From the NCBI GenBank assembly GCA_947457255.1, contig CANGUZ010000006.1:1-59503 (forward strand): a stretch of 59,503 nucleotides of DNA, read 5' to 3'. Shown one piece after another: positions 46,083 through 56,300 of the stretch. A model generated the notes under the pieces. It was not told the DNA's origin, did not search any database, and was given only the letters and a program-made list of their open reading frames with translations. A program made the translations under genes and the position numbers. Origin of the DNA: Flavobacteriaceae bacterium (GTDB lineage Bacteria; Bacteroidota; Bacteroidia; Flavobacteriales; Flavobacteriaceae). How positions within the stretch are numbered: position 1 is the stretch's first letter; the number at the start of each line of letters is the position of its first letter.

Positions 46083-47342
46083 TTAATTTTTAATCAATAC
46101 AGCAGGTGTTTTCACATCTAGCCATAAAGCTTCTAAATTACCATTATAGGTTTTTGTAATGGGCTTACCATCACGAGTTAAACCTTTAAAAACTCCTTTA
46201 TCAACTATATCCCATAAGGCATATTTTGCTTGAGATTGTAGGCTTATTAATCCGAAATGATTTTCTGAACCCATTGCATTCCCGCTATCTTTCCACTGCT
46301 CATCAAAAGCTTCAAAATAAAAAAGGGATATGCCTTCTTTATTTGTCCATTCTCTCATCAATTTATAAAATGAAGCCGATTTATATTCATCTGTAGCTCG
46401 CGAACCCGAACTTCCATACAAATCATTACACATAGTAGCCCAACCTGATTCTCCTATATGCAATGGCTTATTAACCCCTAACGATTTCATATAAATAGCC
46501 ACACTTCTATATTGTGAAATAGCATAATCTCTTGACCGAATCATTGCTGCGTCTATTTTTTCGCGCTCAGTTAAATGATCTTCATTTGACTTTGTTCCCC
46601 AAAATACAGGATTATAATGTGTATCGTGCATTGGATAAGTGTGCATCGAAATGTAATCTACAGCTTTAATCAATTGATTTAAATCTTCAACATGATACTC
46701 GGCATCACCACCTCCCCAAGAAGCAAAATTATCAGAACTTGTTATCCATAATTCTTTAGGTAATTTTTCTTCTTTCTTAAGATTTTGCAAATGATTGACC
46801 CACTTTAAAATGATATTGGGAGTTACATAATAACTAGCAGCCCATTTTACCATAGCTTCGTTGCCAACTGAAATAATCTTAATAATGTCTGGATATTCAT
46901 TCGTTAATCGAACAGCTTCTGTAATCTCAACAGCATTTCGTTCACTTTCTTCGTTATGAATTGGCTTAAACTCTGTCCAAGCATTTTTACAATCAATCCA
47001 AGCTCCCAACATAACATACATTTCAAAGTTAGCATCTTCCTTTTTTAATGCTCTTATCGCTTCTAATAAATTAACAACTTCTTTGTGATGCACATTATAA
47101 GTTCTTAACACTTTAATATCCATTGCCGATAATATCCTCAAATCTTCTTTGATTTGAGAAATAGTTGGCACAACATCTCTCGTTTTAGTTCTATATCCGC
47201 CATAACTTATGGCTTGATAGTTTGAATTTCCTAATATATCTTTTGCTGTAATTGCTACAGTTTTATTTGAACCCATATATTTTTTACTACAAGAAAATAA
47301 TGTTACTACTGATAAAAGTGCTATAACTATTATTTTATTCAT
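46083..47342 (-). CDS. GH17-like glycoside hydrolase lipoprotein
   Basis: Lipoprotein of 419 residues (LFSC, Cys18). Clan GH-A barrel with acid/base Glu162 in SVGNEAMV and nucleophile Glu298 in HIGESGW, and an end FYFEAFDEQWKD resembling GH17. The two Glu are 136 residues apart, against 91 in the two cytoplasmic GH17 of this locus, so it has a large insert (about 170-280, including SMHTYPMHDTHYNP) and belongs to a different branch, possibly beta-1,3-glucosidase or transglycosylase. It is three bases after the phosphorylase gene. Confidence 0.82.
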   Translation of the reverse strand: MNKIIVIALLSVVTLFSCSKKYMGSNKTVAITAKDILGNSNYQAISYGGYRTKTRDVVPTISQIKEDLRILSAMDIKVLRTYNVHHKEVVNLLEAIRALKKEDANFEMYVMLGAWIDCKNAWTEFKPIHNEESERNAVEITEAVRLTNEYPDIIKIISVGNEAMVKWAASYYVTPNIILKWVNHLQNLKKEEKLPKELWITSSDNFASWGGGDAEYHVEDLNQLIKAVDYISMHTYPMHDTHYNPVFWGTKSNEDHLTEREKIDAAMIRSRDYAISQYRSVAIYMKSLGVNKPLHIGESGWATMCNDLYGSSGSRATDEYKSASFYKLMREWTNKEGISLFYFEAFDEQWKDSGNAMGSENHFGLISLQSQAKYALWDIVDKGVFKGLTRDGKPITKTYNGNLEALWLDVKTPAVLIKN

Positions 47343-47345
47343 TTC

Positions 47346-50300
47346 TTAAATATTAATACCTACTATAACTTGTGCAATTTCTCCTGTTCGTTGAAATATT
47401 TTTTGGCTCACCTCATGGTTTAAGGCCAAAGTTGAAAAAGTTTCAACTGAGCTATTTTTATACTTCACTTCAATTTGATTGTTTTCAGCTATTTTATAAA
47501 TAATTGGCACTTGGCAAACAGTAAATGCCAAACTTCCCTTTTGCAATGCTAAAGAGTAAGGTTTGTTTTCAAAATCGAAAAAGGTTCCAGTTTCATCTTG
47601 TTGCAAAAACTGGTTTTTATTTAATAGTGTAGGTTGAAAATTAAGTTCTCCCTGTTTTACCTTTATTCCTAATTCTCCTTTTCTAGTAAGCACGTCTTCT
47701 TTAACTTGTCCTGTCATTCCCGGCTGTTGCGCACCTCTATGCATAGGAGTATGCGAGTACGGATCGGTAGGAAATGCGCCGTAAACTTCTGGAGTTTTAT
47801 GAACACCAATTCCTTTACCAATTTCATCATAATGTAATGATAAAGCTTTAATAACTGAACTATCCTCTTGGTCTAAATGGGCTTTTTCAATTACTTCTAG
47901 TACCGCTAAATGCAATTTAGAAACCATGTGCCAATATATAGAACCCAAGCCTTCGAATGCGAAGAATGTCCCTGATCGACCTGTAAAAGCTTTATGATTA
48001 AAAACTTCTTCAAAAATTTGGAGAATACTTTCTGTTTCTTTTTCAACTAAAGTTTTATATTCTTCATTTTCTTTTAGTTTTGCCAAGGCTGCTTTTAGAT
48101 CATTGTCATTATGAAAGTTTCCATTAAAATGGTAATTGCCTTTTACATCTTTATTTACAATGGCATTATTTTGAACAGATAATAATTTATTCAACAATTG
48201 AGAACCCTCAACTCTTTCTTTAGGAATATTGTTTTTTTCTAAAAACTTAGGCAAATCTTTATTAGGATACAAAATATAGCTATTTTGATCTGGACGATAT
48301 AAAGCACTTTTTCTTAAAGCATCTATAATTTCTAAAGATTGAGTACCGTTAAGATAGCCAGCACTTAAAACCGCTACTTGTCCTTCTAGCATTTCGCTTA
48401 AATTAGATACTACAACCTTGTCTTTGTTTATTGACATCAAATTATAGGCGTGAAATAATTTATCATGCCTTTGATTGGCATTAATTGCATGTTCAATAAA
48501 ATCTAAAGCTACTTTTGTAAAGGTCTTTAATCCCGACATAGAATGGGTTCTTTTCTTACCCCAAAATCCGCTATTATAAACCTGAAAACGATATTCTGAG
48601 GCTGCTTTACCTAATCGGTCTAAAATGTTTTTTCTTGATATATCATCAATTTTTCCAGAAAGTAAGTGTCGGTTTTCTACTAAACATTCTCTAACTTCAT
48701 GATAGAATTCGACCATTTCGTTAGAAATTTTGATAGTTTCTAATTCAGATGCTTCCAATAATTTTTCAAAAGTTTTTAAAAATCGACGTAAATAACAAAG
48801 TGTTACCATCGAAACTCCGTTTCCTACCAAAGCATTGTTGGCGTCGTTCCACTCAGGTCGTTGTGTATTCATCCAAATTCCACCTTCTGGGATGAAATTT
48901 GACATTTTTGCCAAAACGGTAGCTAATATTTTTTCTATAAAATTTACATGGTAAATTTCATTGTTATTATCACAAATTAAAGCACCGTCTGCACCAATTT
49001 TTTCTCTACGGTCAATTATTTTTTTCTCCCAATCATGACTGTATTCTATGGTATCTTTTGGATTTTTTAAAATGTCATCATAAGGTTTAATAATATAAGG
49101 TACAGCGGCATAAACAAAACATTCTTTTTCAAAATAAGAATTTAATTTACCTGGATGGTATTTTTCTATAAACTCTAAAAATTTCAACAAATAAATAATT
49201 TGATGATCACCCCAATAGCCAATATACGACCAAGGATTATCTGGTTCTATAGCTTCCCAATCAAATCCAGACTTAGTTACTCTGTATGGGTTATATCCGT
49301 CAAATGTTGTTGCATTTAGAAACTTATGAATCATACCTTCTATAAAATTAGGATAAGCATGAGCTAAAGCTTCCCAATTCTGAAAGATATCTCTCCAATT
49401 TCCTTCATAATCTAATATTTTAGAACCGTCTATTTCACTTCGAGTATTAATTGAAAATTTATTCCAAGGACGGCTAGGATCTCCATGACGACGGCTAAAT
49501 TTTAATGGTAAATATTCTGTACAAAGCCTTTCTAAGTCTTCATCATCTTGATTTTCAATTAAATTAAGTAATTCAACATAAGAAAATGTGTCTTTTAATT
49601 TGTTGATGAAAGCCAGGTTCTTATGAAAAACTTCACGGTTTGCTTTTTCAAAATATTGGATAAAATCTTTTTTGCCAATTTGATAATTTTCATCAAAAAT
49701 TCCACCACGCATAATATTGAAAAGCACATTTGAGAAATGTCTGGTGTCAATTAGTTTGTCAGCCGTAAATTGTAACCCATCTGCAGAAGCGTTAAGAGCA
49801 ATAAGATTTTGCATTCCTAATGCCACATCTTCAATAATTTGATTATCTAGTGTTTTATCATTAACAATAGCATTACAAAGCTGCACTACTTGAGATTGAT
49901 CTTGATTTACATTAGCAATAATTTTCCAGTTTTTCGAATCATTAGGTGACAAATTCAATTCAGTAGCGATAAAATAGGCTCCTTTTTCACCTTTAATATC
50001 TGATTCGCCAGTTAATTTTTTTTGTTTTCTAAAAGCAGGAAGTTGTTTCGAAGAAAGTAAATAGGTAGGATTATCTATACCCAATGACCAAACAATATTT
50101 GCTTTTAATGCTTCGCTTGGTTCTGCTTTATCTACAATAATGGCACTAAGGGCAAAAATTCCTAATCCGCTTTCAGCATGCAATTCGTTACGTTTGTAGG
50201 CGTCTACTAAATTACTCGTACTGGATTGCAAATCGCTACTTACTCCTTGCGGCATTATATTTTGAATACCGTCTACAAGAGTAATCGCATAATTTTTATT

Positions 50301-50744
50301 TGCATTATTAATAATTTCAGATTTTTTTATGAATCCAAAAATGTTACTTGAACTCCATTGATATCTAAAAGTCAGTTGTAAATCATTATTAATCTCTTCA
50401 AAAATAATTTTATTTCCATAGAAGTTTTTATATAAATTTCTGGTAAGATTATAATGATCGTTGAAACGTTCCGAAAAAGGTTCCCACAGCACTGTTTTGT
50501 TATCAAATCGAATTTGGAAAATAGTTTTACTTCCTGTTATGTCAGCAAATTCAGTTATTTTATCATCTGTATAATAGGGAAAAAGAGCAAACTCAGCGTT
50601 TTTTCTACCAGCAGTAAGTCCGCCATTACTAGAAATAAACAACCAATGATTAGAATCACTAACAATGCTCATAAAAAACGGACGCATGGTATCGTGATTT
50701 TCTATTTTGTAATATTTTTCTCCTTCTAATTCAACTATTTTCAT
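47346..50744 (-). CDS. GH94-like phosphorylase, probably beta-1,3-glucan phosphorylase
   Basis: Cytoplasmic-looking protein of 1132 residues (no signal peptide). N-terminal beta-domain with SSNGGLTAGRKNAEFALFPYY, then an (alpha/alpha)6-type region with GNWRDIFQNWEALA, YIGYWGDHQIIYLL and EWNDANNALVG. The last matches the place of the catalytic Asp in GH94 (DWND), giving Asp634. The C-terminal TGRSGTFFAFEGLGSIYWHM (921-940) fits the phosphate-binding part. The size and gene context suggest the beta-1,3-glucan phosphorylase families GH149 or GH161 rather than GH94 itself; I cannot separate them by eye. It would release glucose 1-phosphate from laminari-oligosaccharides. Confidence 0.8.
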   Translation of the reverse strand: MKIVELEGEKYYKIENHDTMRPFFMSIVSDSNHWLFISSNGGLTAGRKNAEFALFPYYTDDKITEFADITGSKTIFQIRFDNKTVLWEPFSERFNDHYNLTRNLYKNFYGNKIIFEEINNDLQLTFRYQWSSSNIFGFIKKSEIINNANKNYAITLVDGIQNIMPQGVSSDLQSSTSNLVDAYKRNELHAESGLGIFALSAIIVDKAEPSEALKANIVWSLGIDNPTYLLSSKQLPAFRKQKKLTGESDIKGEKGAYFIATELNLSPNDSKNWKIIANVNQDQSQVVQLCNAIVNDKTLDNQIIEDVALGMQNLIALNASADGLQFTADKLIDTRHFSNVLFNIMRGGIFDENYQIGKKDFIQYFEKANREVFHKNLAFINKLKDTFSYVELLNLIENQDDEDLERLCTEYLPLKFSRRHGDPSRPWNKFSINTRSEIDGSKILDYEGNWRDIFQNWEALAHAYPNFIEGMIHKFLNATTFDGYNPYRVTKSGFDWEAIEPDNPWSYIGYWGDHQIIYLLKFLEFIEKYHPGKLNSYFEKECFVYAAVPYIIKPYDDILKNPKDTIEYSHDWEKKIIDRREKIGADGALICDNNNEIYHVNFIEKILATVLAKMSNFIPEGGIWMNTQRPEWNDANNALVGNGVSMVTLCYLRRFLKTFEKLLEASELETIKISNEMVEFYHEVRECLVENRHLLSGKIDDISRKNILDRLGKAASEYRFQVYNSGFWGKKRTHSMSGLKTFTKVALDFIEHAINANQRHDKLFHAYNLMSINKDKVVVSNLSEMLEGQVAVLSAGYLNGTQSLEIIDALRKSALYRPDQNSYILYPNKDLPKFLEKNNIPKERVEGSQLLNKLLSVQNNAIVNKDVKGNYHFNGNFHNDNDLKAALAKLKENEEYKTLVEKETESILQIFEEVFNHKAFTGRSGTFFAFEGLGSIYWHMVSKLHLAVLEVIEKAHLDQEDSSVIKALSLHYDEIGKGIGVHKTPEVYGAFPTDPYSHTPMHRGAQQPGMTGQVKEDVLTRKGELGIKVKQGELNFQPTLLNKNQFLQQDETGTFFDFENKPYSLALQKGSLAFTVCQVPIIYKIAENNQIEVKYKNSSVETFSTLALNHEVSQKIFQRTGEIAQVIVGINI

Positions 50745-50781
50745 GTTTGTATGCTAAATTTAATTCTTATTTAAAAAGTTA

Positions 50782-50803
50782 GAGACAATTTATAAGGTGT
50801 CTC
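50782..50803 (-). terminator. Possible weak terminator after the GH16 gene at 50918
   Basis: GAGACA and TGTCTC form a six-base stem around a ten-base loop; read on the - strand it is followed by TAACTTTTT. It lies about 115 bases downstream of the GH16 stop and 38 bases before the phosphorylase start, so it may instead be a leader structure. Confidence 0.35.
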
Positions 50804-50917
50804 CGTTACTTAATAATTCATACTTTTTAAAGTATAAATTTGTTATATTTTTTTATTCTTATTCGTTTATGCTTCTCTTACTTAAAATTTAAATAATGGG
50901 TAAGTTTAAAATAAATT

Positions 50918-51715
50918 CTACTGATATATTCTAATATAATCAATCTCCATTGAAGATTGAGTAAATGAAGGAGTAATTGATCCACCAAAATTGCCACCCA
51001 TTGCAACATTTGCAATTAGAAAGAAGTTTTGATTAAACGGCAGTGTTGAGGCATTTGGAGCTGTTTTATACAATATGTCATCTACGAAAAATCGAATCGA
51101 AATAGAATTCCAAATCACCTTATAAACATGAAACTCCGTAGAAGCATTACTAATACGTTTACTTCCTGATACCGCATTACCACCTGAATTACCAGGATAA
51201 TGAAGTGAACCAAAAATTTTATCTTGTTCTCTACCAATATGTTCTACAAAATCAATTTCACCACAAGCAGGCCATGAAACAGTATTGAAGTTATTTCCTA
51301 AAGACCACACCGCTGGCCAAGTTCCCGCACCAGTTGGAAATTTTGCTTTAATTTCTATCTTACCATATTTAAAACTATATTTTCCTTGAGTCTTAATTCT
51401 TGCAGAAGAGTACGGTTTCCCTCCTGAAGGTTCTTTTATTGCAGTAATGATAAGGTTTCCTCCTTCTACTTTTACATTTTTAGGATCTTTAGTATAGTTT
51501 TGTTCTTCATTATTTCCCCAACCGTTATTACCTGTTCCTAAATCATAAGACCATACCAAAGGATTTGGAGGGCCATCAGTATTAAATTCATCAGAAAATG
51601 TCAAAACAGTAAAATCATTAGCAGTGTTTACCACAACTTCAGGATCTTCCCCTTGACAACTTACCATAATAAGAACGGCAAAAATGAATACTTTATTAAT
51701 TATTGTTTTTTTCAT
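50918..51715 (-). CDS. GH16 laminarinase lipoprotein (compact)
   Basis: Lipoprotein from the ATG at 51715 (MKKTIINKVFIFAVLIMVSC, lipobox Cys20); an ATG at 51724 would add three residues. It consists of the GH16 domain alone: LTFSDEFNTDGPPNP, GNNGWGNNEEQNYT, TGAGTWPAVWSLG, catalytic GEIDFVEH (ExDxxE, first Glu near residue 153) and the end MEIDYIRIYQ. It is a close paralogue of the catalytic part of the PKD-GH16 at 31038, without the PKD. It is probably a surface endo-beta-1,3-glucanase. The 175 bases upstream hold a long inverted repeat. Confidence 0.93.
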   Translation of the reverse strand: MKKTIINKVFIFAVLIMVSCQGEDPEVVVNTANDFTVLTFSDEFNTDGPPNPLVWSYDLGTGNNGWGNNEEQNYTKDPKNVKVEGGNLIITAIKEPSGGKPYSSARIKTQGKYSFKYGKIEIKAKFPTGAGTWPAVWSLGNNFNTVSWPACGEIDFVEHIGREQDKIFGSLHYPGNSGGNAVSGSKRISNASTEFHVYKVIWNSISIRFFVDDILYKTAPNASTLPFNQNFFLIANVAMGGNFGGSITPSFTQSSMEIDYIRIYQ

Positions 51716-51752
51716 TTGATTCATTTTGACTTAATTGTTTATATAAAATCAA

Positions 51753-51812
51753 AACACATAGATTCATAGTAATATTTCATTTATAATTCTATAGACTATG
51801 CTTCTATGTGTT
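51753..51812. repeat. Long inverted repeat between the GH16 and the binding-lipoprotein genes
   Basis: AACACATAGATTCATAGT (51753-51770) pairs with ACTATGCTTCTATGTGTT (51795-51812), 16 of 18 positions, with a 24-base loop. It lies in the leader of the GH16 gene, downstream of the 51900 gene, and could be a terminator-like or processing hairpin that splits the transcript. Confidence 0.5.
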
Positions 51813-51899
51813 TATTGATTAGTAACATTAAAAATTTATAATTAATTGCAATGGAGATTTTAAAATTTATCAAACTAAAACCTCCATCACTATTAAACC

Positions 51900-53339
51900 T
51901 TACTCTTTATAAAAATATACATTATCCATGTAAAATTCTTGCAAACCTCTTTTAACATTACCAGGATCATTAATATTTTCATAGATAATTAATCCTACTC
52001 TATTCTTCTTACTCATATTAAGAGGAAGTTCTATTGTAATCCATTCGTTAGCTTTAATCTTATCCGATTTAGGAACAAATAATTGTACTCTTGTATCATC
52101 ACCTGTAGTACCATCATTTGTTCCATTAGGGCCAAAATCGCTAACTGTTACTAAAAAGTCAAAATTTGATGGAAGGGCACCTGGTATATACATATCAAAA
52201 TGCAAATGAGTCATTTCTGATAAATCAACAAGTGGATTAGCAAATTGATGACCCACAAAATTAAATTTTGTATAATTTAAAAATTTATCGACTTTATCTC
52301 CAACTTTTATCTCAAAATCGTTAGAAAGTGTAGTTTGAAAAGGCGCCCAAAACCCATTGAAGAAGTCTACATTTATACTTGGATAAAAATCACTAAACAC
52401 AGCGACAACATTAGCTTGAGGTCTTGTAGGAACAGGAGGGAATACAAATGCTCCGGTAGATACTACTTTAATAGACCCAACTGCGTCAACACTTCCTAGT
52501 TTAGCAGTAATAGTTGCAGTACCGGCAATTAATTTTTCTACAACCCCTTTTGCAGTAACATTAACTACTGCAACATTGTCAGAAGAAAAATCATAATAAT
52601 CAGGGGAAGTGTTTACAATTTGAGTCCCCCCGTTCGGTAAACTGTATTTTGTTGTTAAGCCAGGAATAGTTAATGGCGCAGGTCCTGTTTTTGTTGTATT
52701 CTGACCACTATTTATTAAAGCTTCTTGGAATATTACATCAACAAGATTTTCGTATTTTACTTCATCAAGCCAAAATGTATACCCATCCGTATTTTTAGCT
52801 CCAGCAGAAACATATAGCAATCCTTTTTCAAATTTTAATTTTGAAGCATCTGGTATTGGAAGATAATATTTTTTCCAAGTAGTACTAATTTTTTGTGTAC
52901 AACTCGCTTTATAATCTTGAGACCCAGTATTATCTAAACCAAAACCTATTTCTATAGTTGCTGCTTGTAAACCTTTAGCCCAAAAAGTTAAAACATTATA
53001 GCCCGTTAGATTACGACCTCCAACTGAGAAAAAAGCACCTCCAGTAAAACCACCATCTGGATCGCCAACGTTTGGGACGTCAAAACGCATTGAAGCCGCG
53101 GAACCATTATAAGCAACTTTATTGTCGACTTGAAAACCAAAAAGGTCAGAACCGCCAAAAGCTGCATAATCTAATCCGCTACTAAAAGTATCTATAAATA
53201 CATCTCCACTTTTATTTTCTGCGACTGTTGTATCTATACTTTTTAAATCAGCATCGTCATTTTGACAACCTGGAACAAATAGCAAGCCCATAAGAGCAAA
53301 ACCTATTTTTCTAAGTTTAATAATTGAATATTTTTTCAT
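51900..53339 (-). CDS. Multi-domain surface lipoprotein with Big2 and CBM-like domains
   Basis: Lipoprotein of 479 residues (VPGC, Cys25). Residues about 45-200 form a carbohydrate-binding-like beta-sandwich (GFTGGAFFSVGGRNLTGY, KYENLVDVIFQ). Residues about 205-292 are an Ig-like Big2 domain (FSSDNVAVVNVTAKGVVEKL, AGTATITAKLGS). Residues about 300-479 repeat the CBM-like module found in the 33105 product (RPQANVVAVFSDFY ... YMDNVYFYKE). No catalytic motif is visible. It starts 15 bases after the glycosidase-barrel gene and is probably its surface-binding partner. Confidence 0.75.
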   Translation of the reverse strand: MKKYSIIKLRKIGFALMGLLFVPGCQNDDADLKSIDTTVAENKSGDVFIDTFSSGLDYAAFGGSDLFGFQVDNKVAYNGSAASMRFDVPNVGDPDGGFTGGAFFSVGGRNLTGYNVLTFWAKGLQAATIEIGFGLDNTGSQDYKASCTQKISTTWKKYYLPIPDASKLKFEKGLLYVSAGAKNTDGYTFWLDEVKYENLVDVIFQEALINSGQNTTKTGPAPLTIPGLTTKYSLPNGGTQIVNTSPDYYDFSSDNVAVVNVTAKGVVEKLIAGTATITAKLGSVDAVGSIKVVSTGAFVFPPVPTRPQANVVAVFSDFYPSINVDFFNGFWAPFQTTLSNDFEIKVGDKVDKFLNYTKFNFVGHQFANPLVDLSEMTHLHFDMYIPGALPSNFDFLVTVSDFGPNGTNDGTTGDDTRVQLFVPKSDKIKANEWITIELPLNMSKKNRVGLIIYENINDPGNVKRGLQEFYMDNVYFYKE

Positions 53340-53354
53340 TTTTTATCTATTTTA

Positions 53355-56300
53355 TTAGTTACCAATGTTTATTTGAATGTATGTTCTAATCTCCCATTCT
53401 TGACCATTTGCAAATCCTGGAGCTTTAGGATCTGGAATTACTTTTCCAAGTGGATCTAATTTAGTTGCTCCGCTAACATATCTATTAGAATATTGATCTA
53501 GTGATCGCCAAGTTCCCATTAAACCAATTCTTGTACCTGGAAGTATAAACCAATCTGCTTTTCCAATTCCAAAAGAAAGATCAGCCATTAATTGTACAGG
53601 ATAGGTTAAGTTAAAATCTCTATGATAATCAAAAGGACCAAAGTCATTCACTTTTACAAATGAATTCAATTTTACTTTTTTGTATATCGTTCTTAAATCC
53701 ATTCCAAATCGTTTAATAGTTCTAGCATCACTACCATTACCTTGAGTTGGTCCACCGTAAATATTACCTATAAATCCTAAATCAGCACTTAATTTTGATA
53801 CAATTCTTGCATTTACTTCCCATAAGTCTTTAGCTGGAACGGCATTTGGAAAAGCAAAAGCAGTTCTGTTAGCCAAGAATCCAATGGCAGCATCTTGAGT
53901 AGTTGGTAAGTGACGGAATACAAATCCTGCGCTTACTGCAAATTTTGCGTCTTCAGAGCGGTCATTGTCCCACTCGTACATCCAAGTTCCTGGAGTAGGA
54001 TCGAAAGTAAATAACAATTCGGCTGCTACTTGTTCTCTATTTCCTCTTACAACAAAAGGATCTTGAAGTATGTTTCTAAGTCTTCCTCCAACAGCATCCG
54101 ATGTGATGGCTTCTTCTAAAGGTTTCTGCCATAAAAAGTTTGGTGCTATTTGCAATTTACCAATAGTATATGTAGCACCAGTTAAAAAGTTGTATTGATT
54201 ACCACTTCCGCTATCTCTTAATCTCCAACCTGTAAAAGTTTGTGTTTGATCTCCAGTAGCACCGCCTGCAACTAATCCTTGAGCAGCAGCTGATGCATAC
54301 CAATTGAATTTTCCACCCGTATAAGTAAGTTTTATTTTTGCCCCTAAATTATCTTTAGATTCTATAGTTGCTGTTTTTGCTACATCAACTCCTCCTTCAG
54401 TTCGCAAAACTTGATACTCTCTACCATTAAGTGGTTGACCTGCCCAAATACCTCCAATATCAATACCTAATTTTCCAAATTTTCTATTGGCATGTAATGT
54501 AAATCTTCTTGTTCTTGGTTGAGGAATGGCAAGTGAACTTTGAGCAAGTCCACGTTGTTCTAAATCTTCATGAAAAATACCCGTTACATCAATTTTAGCT
54601 ATATTTCTAGAATATTTAAGCAATGCTGCTGGGTTGGCAGCCCACCAAAGTTCTGGTCCTGCTGCCAATTTTAATCCTTTAAATATTTTTTTTCCTTCTA
54701 CTTCAAATCCAAAAGGGGCATTACCCTGATAGATATCTATGTTAGGACCATAATTGGCTTCAGGATATAAACCAAAGAAATCGCCTTCGTATCCCCAATG
54801 ATAATGACCTGTTCGATAAAAACCATTTAAACTAAATAATTTTTCGTCCCATTTATAACTCGCTCTGTATATTTGAACACGATTGTTGTCTTGTAAAGTT
54901 ACATCTCCATTAGGACCACTAACAACTGTTGGACGCCCTCTGTTTTCATAAAATATTTCATCAATAGGATTAAGCGCAACATTACCTAAAATATTGAATT
55001 CAACATTAGCAGTCATATTAGACACTGGACTAGCTTCTACCCCTATGAAATAGGACTCCATATGATCAAAACCAAGCTGATTTGGAAATGCAGTATTATT
55101 TACTGGAGCAGTACTAGGAGTTGCAATTTTTTCTCCACCAGTATTGAATGTAGTAAACTGGGCCGATAATCTAGAAAATTTAATTTTCCCCCCTTTTTGA
55201 CTGTCTAATGCCGACTTATCTCCTCTAGCTTTTAAAGAGGCATCCATTATTTGAATACTATTGAAGTGGTTGTCTACATCAGCTAATGATTTTCCGTTAC
55301 TATAAGGATTAAACTGATGAACGTCTTTTAAAATATAATAAGCGGCTCTTGGATACAATTGATAATTACCATTTGCATTTGTTGTTCCTTTTGCACAAAT
55401 ACCAAACCATTCTTCATTCATATTGTTTTCGCCTTCTACAAAGTCAAAAGTGTAACCACCATTAGACCATGAAGCGTTAGTGTCGTGAACGTCTAAAAAT
55501 TTTGTTTGTCCAAATTTCCACCAACCATCACTAAATTGAAATGTAAAACCTCCTAATGAATTTCCTGTTTTTCCTAAACCTGCAGCATTTTCATATATTT
55601 CTTTCCAATTCCCTTTTAAAATTGCCGCTTGCCCGTTTTGCTCTTCTTGGCTTGAAACAGCATTAAAAGCATCTGAACCAAATTCTGAAAATAATACTGG
55701 TTTACCATATTCTTTTTTAACTCTCTCAAAAAGATCTCCAAATGAAATTCCTCTATAAACATTTACACCTAAAATATCAACATCTGGACAATCTTTTGCT
55801 ATAATATCTAAAAACAATAAATCCCCATTACAAATGGCTACAGGATGTGACTTATCGATAGACTTCATTGCAACCGCACCTTCATTAAATAATTTGTACA
55901 TGTATTCAGCACGTTTTGTAGACTTTCTATCTTTTACAGGGATATTCTCAGTTTCAGCTCCATCCCAAAACAAACCATAGTTATTTTCGTTTCCTAACAA
56001 AAACAATAGTAAACCTTTCGTGTCTTTATACTCTTGAGCCATTTGTTTTACTTCTTTCAAAAGCAATTGACGGGTTTTGGCATCTGCGTATTCAGTAGTA
56101 GGAACCCAAGCACCATCAATAGTTAAACCGTAACGTCCAAAAGAATGATTTAACATAGTGTAAATACCATAATTATTATAAACATATTCAATCCATTTTT
56201 TTGGCATTCCGCTATATACTCTTATCGCATTTACACCCATGTTTTTAAGTAATGACATTTCATCATCTAAAGCTTGTTTAATAACACTTTCGGGTTGATT

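Noticed and set aside
46083..47342. Assignment of this lipoprotein to GH158
   Set aside because: The catalytic context (GNEAM, GESGW, FYFEAFDEQW) is closer to GH17, though the long Glu-Glu spacing leaves some doubt.
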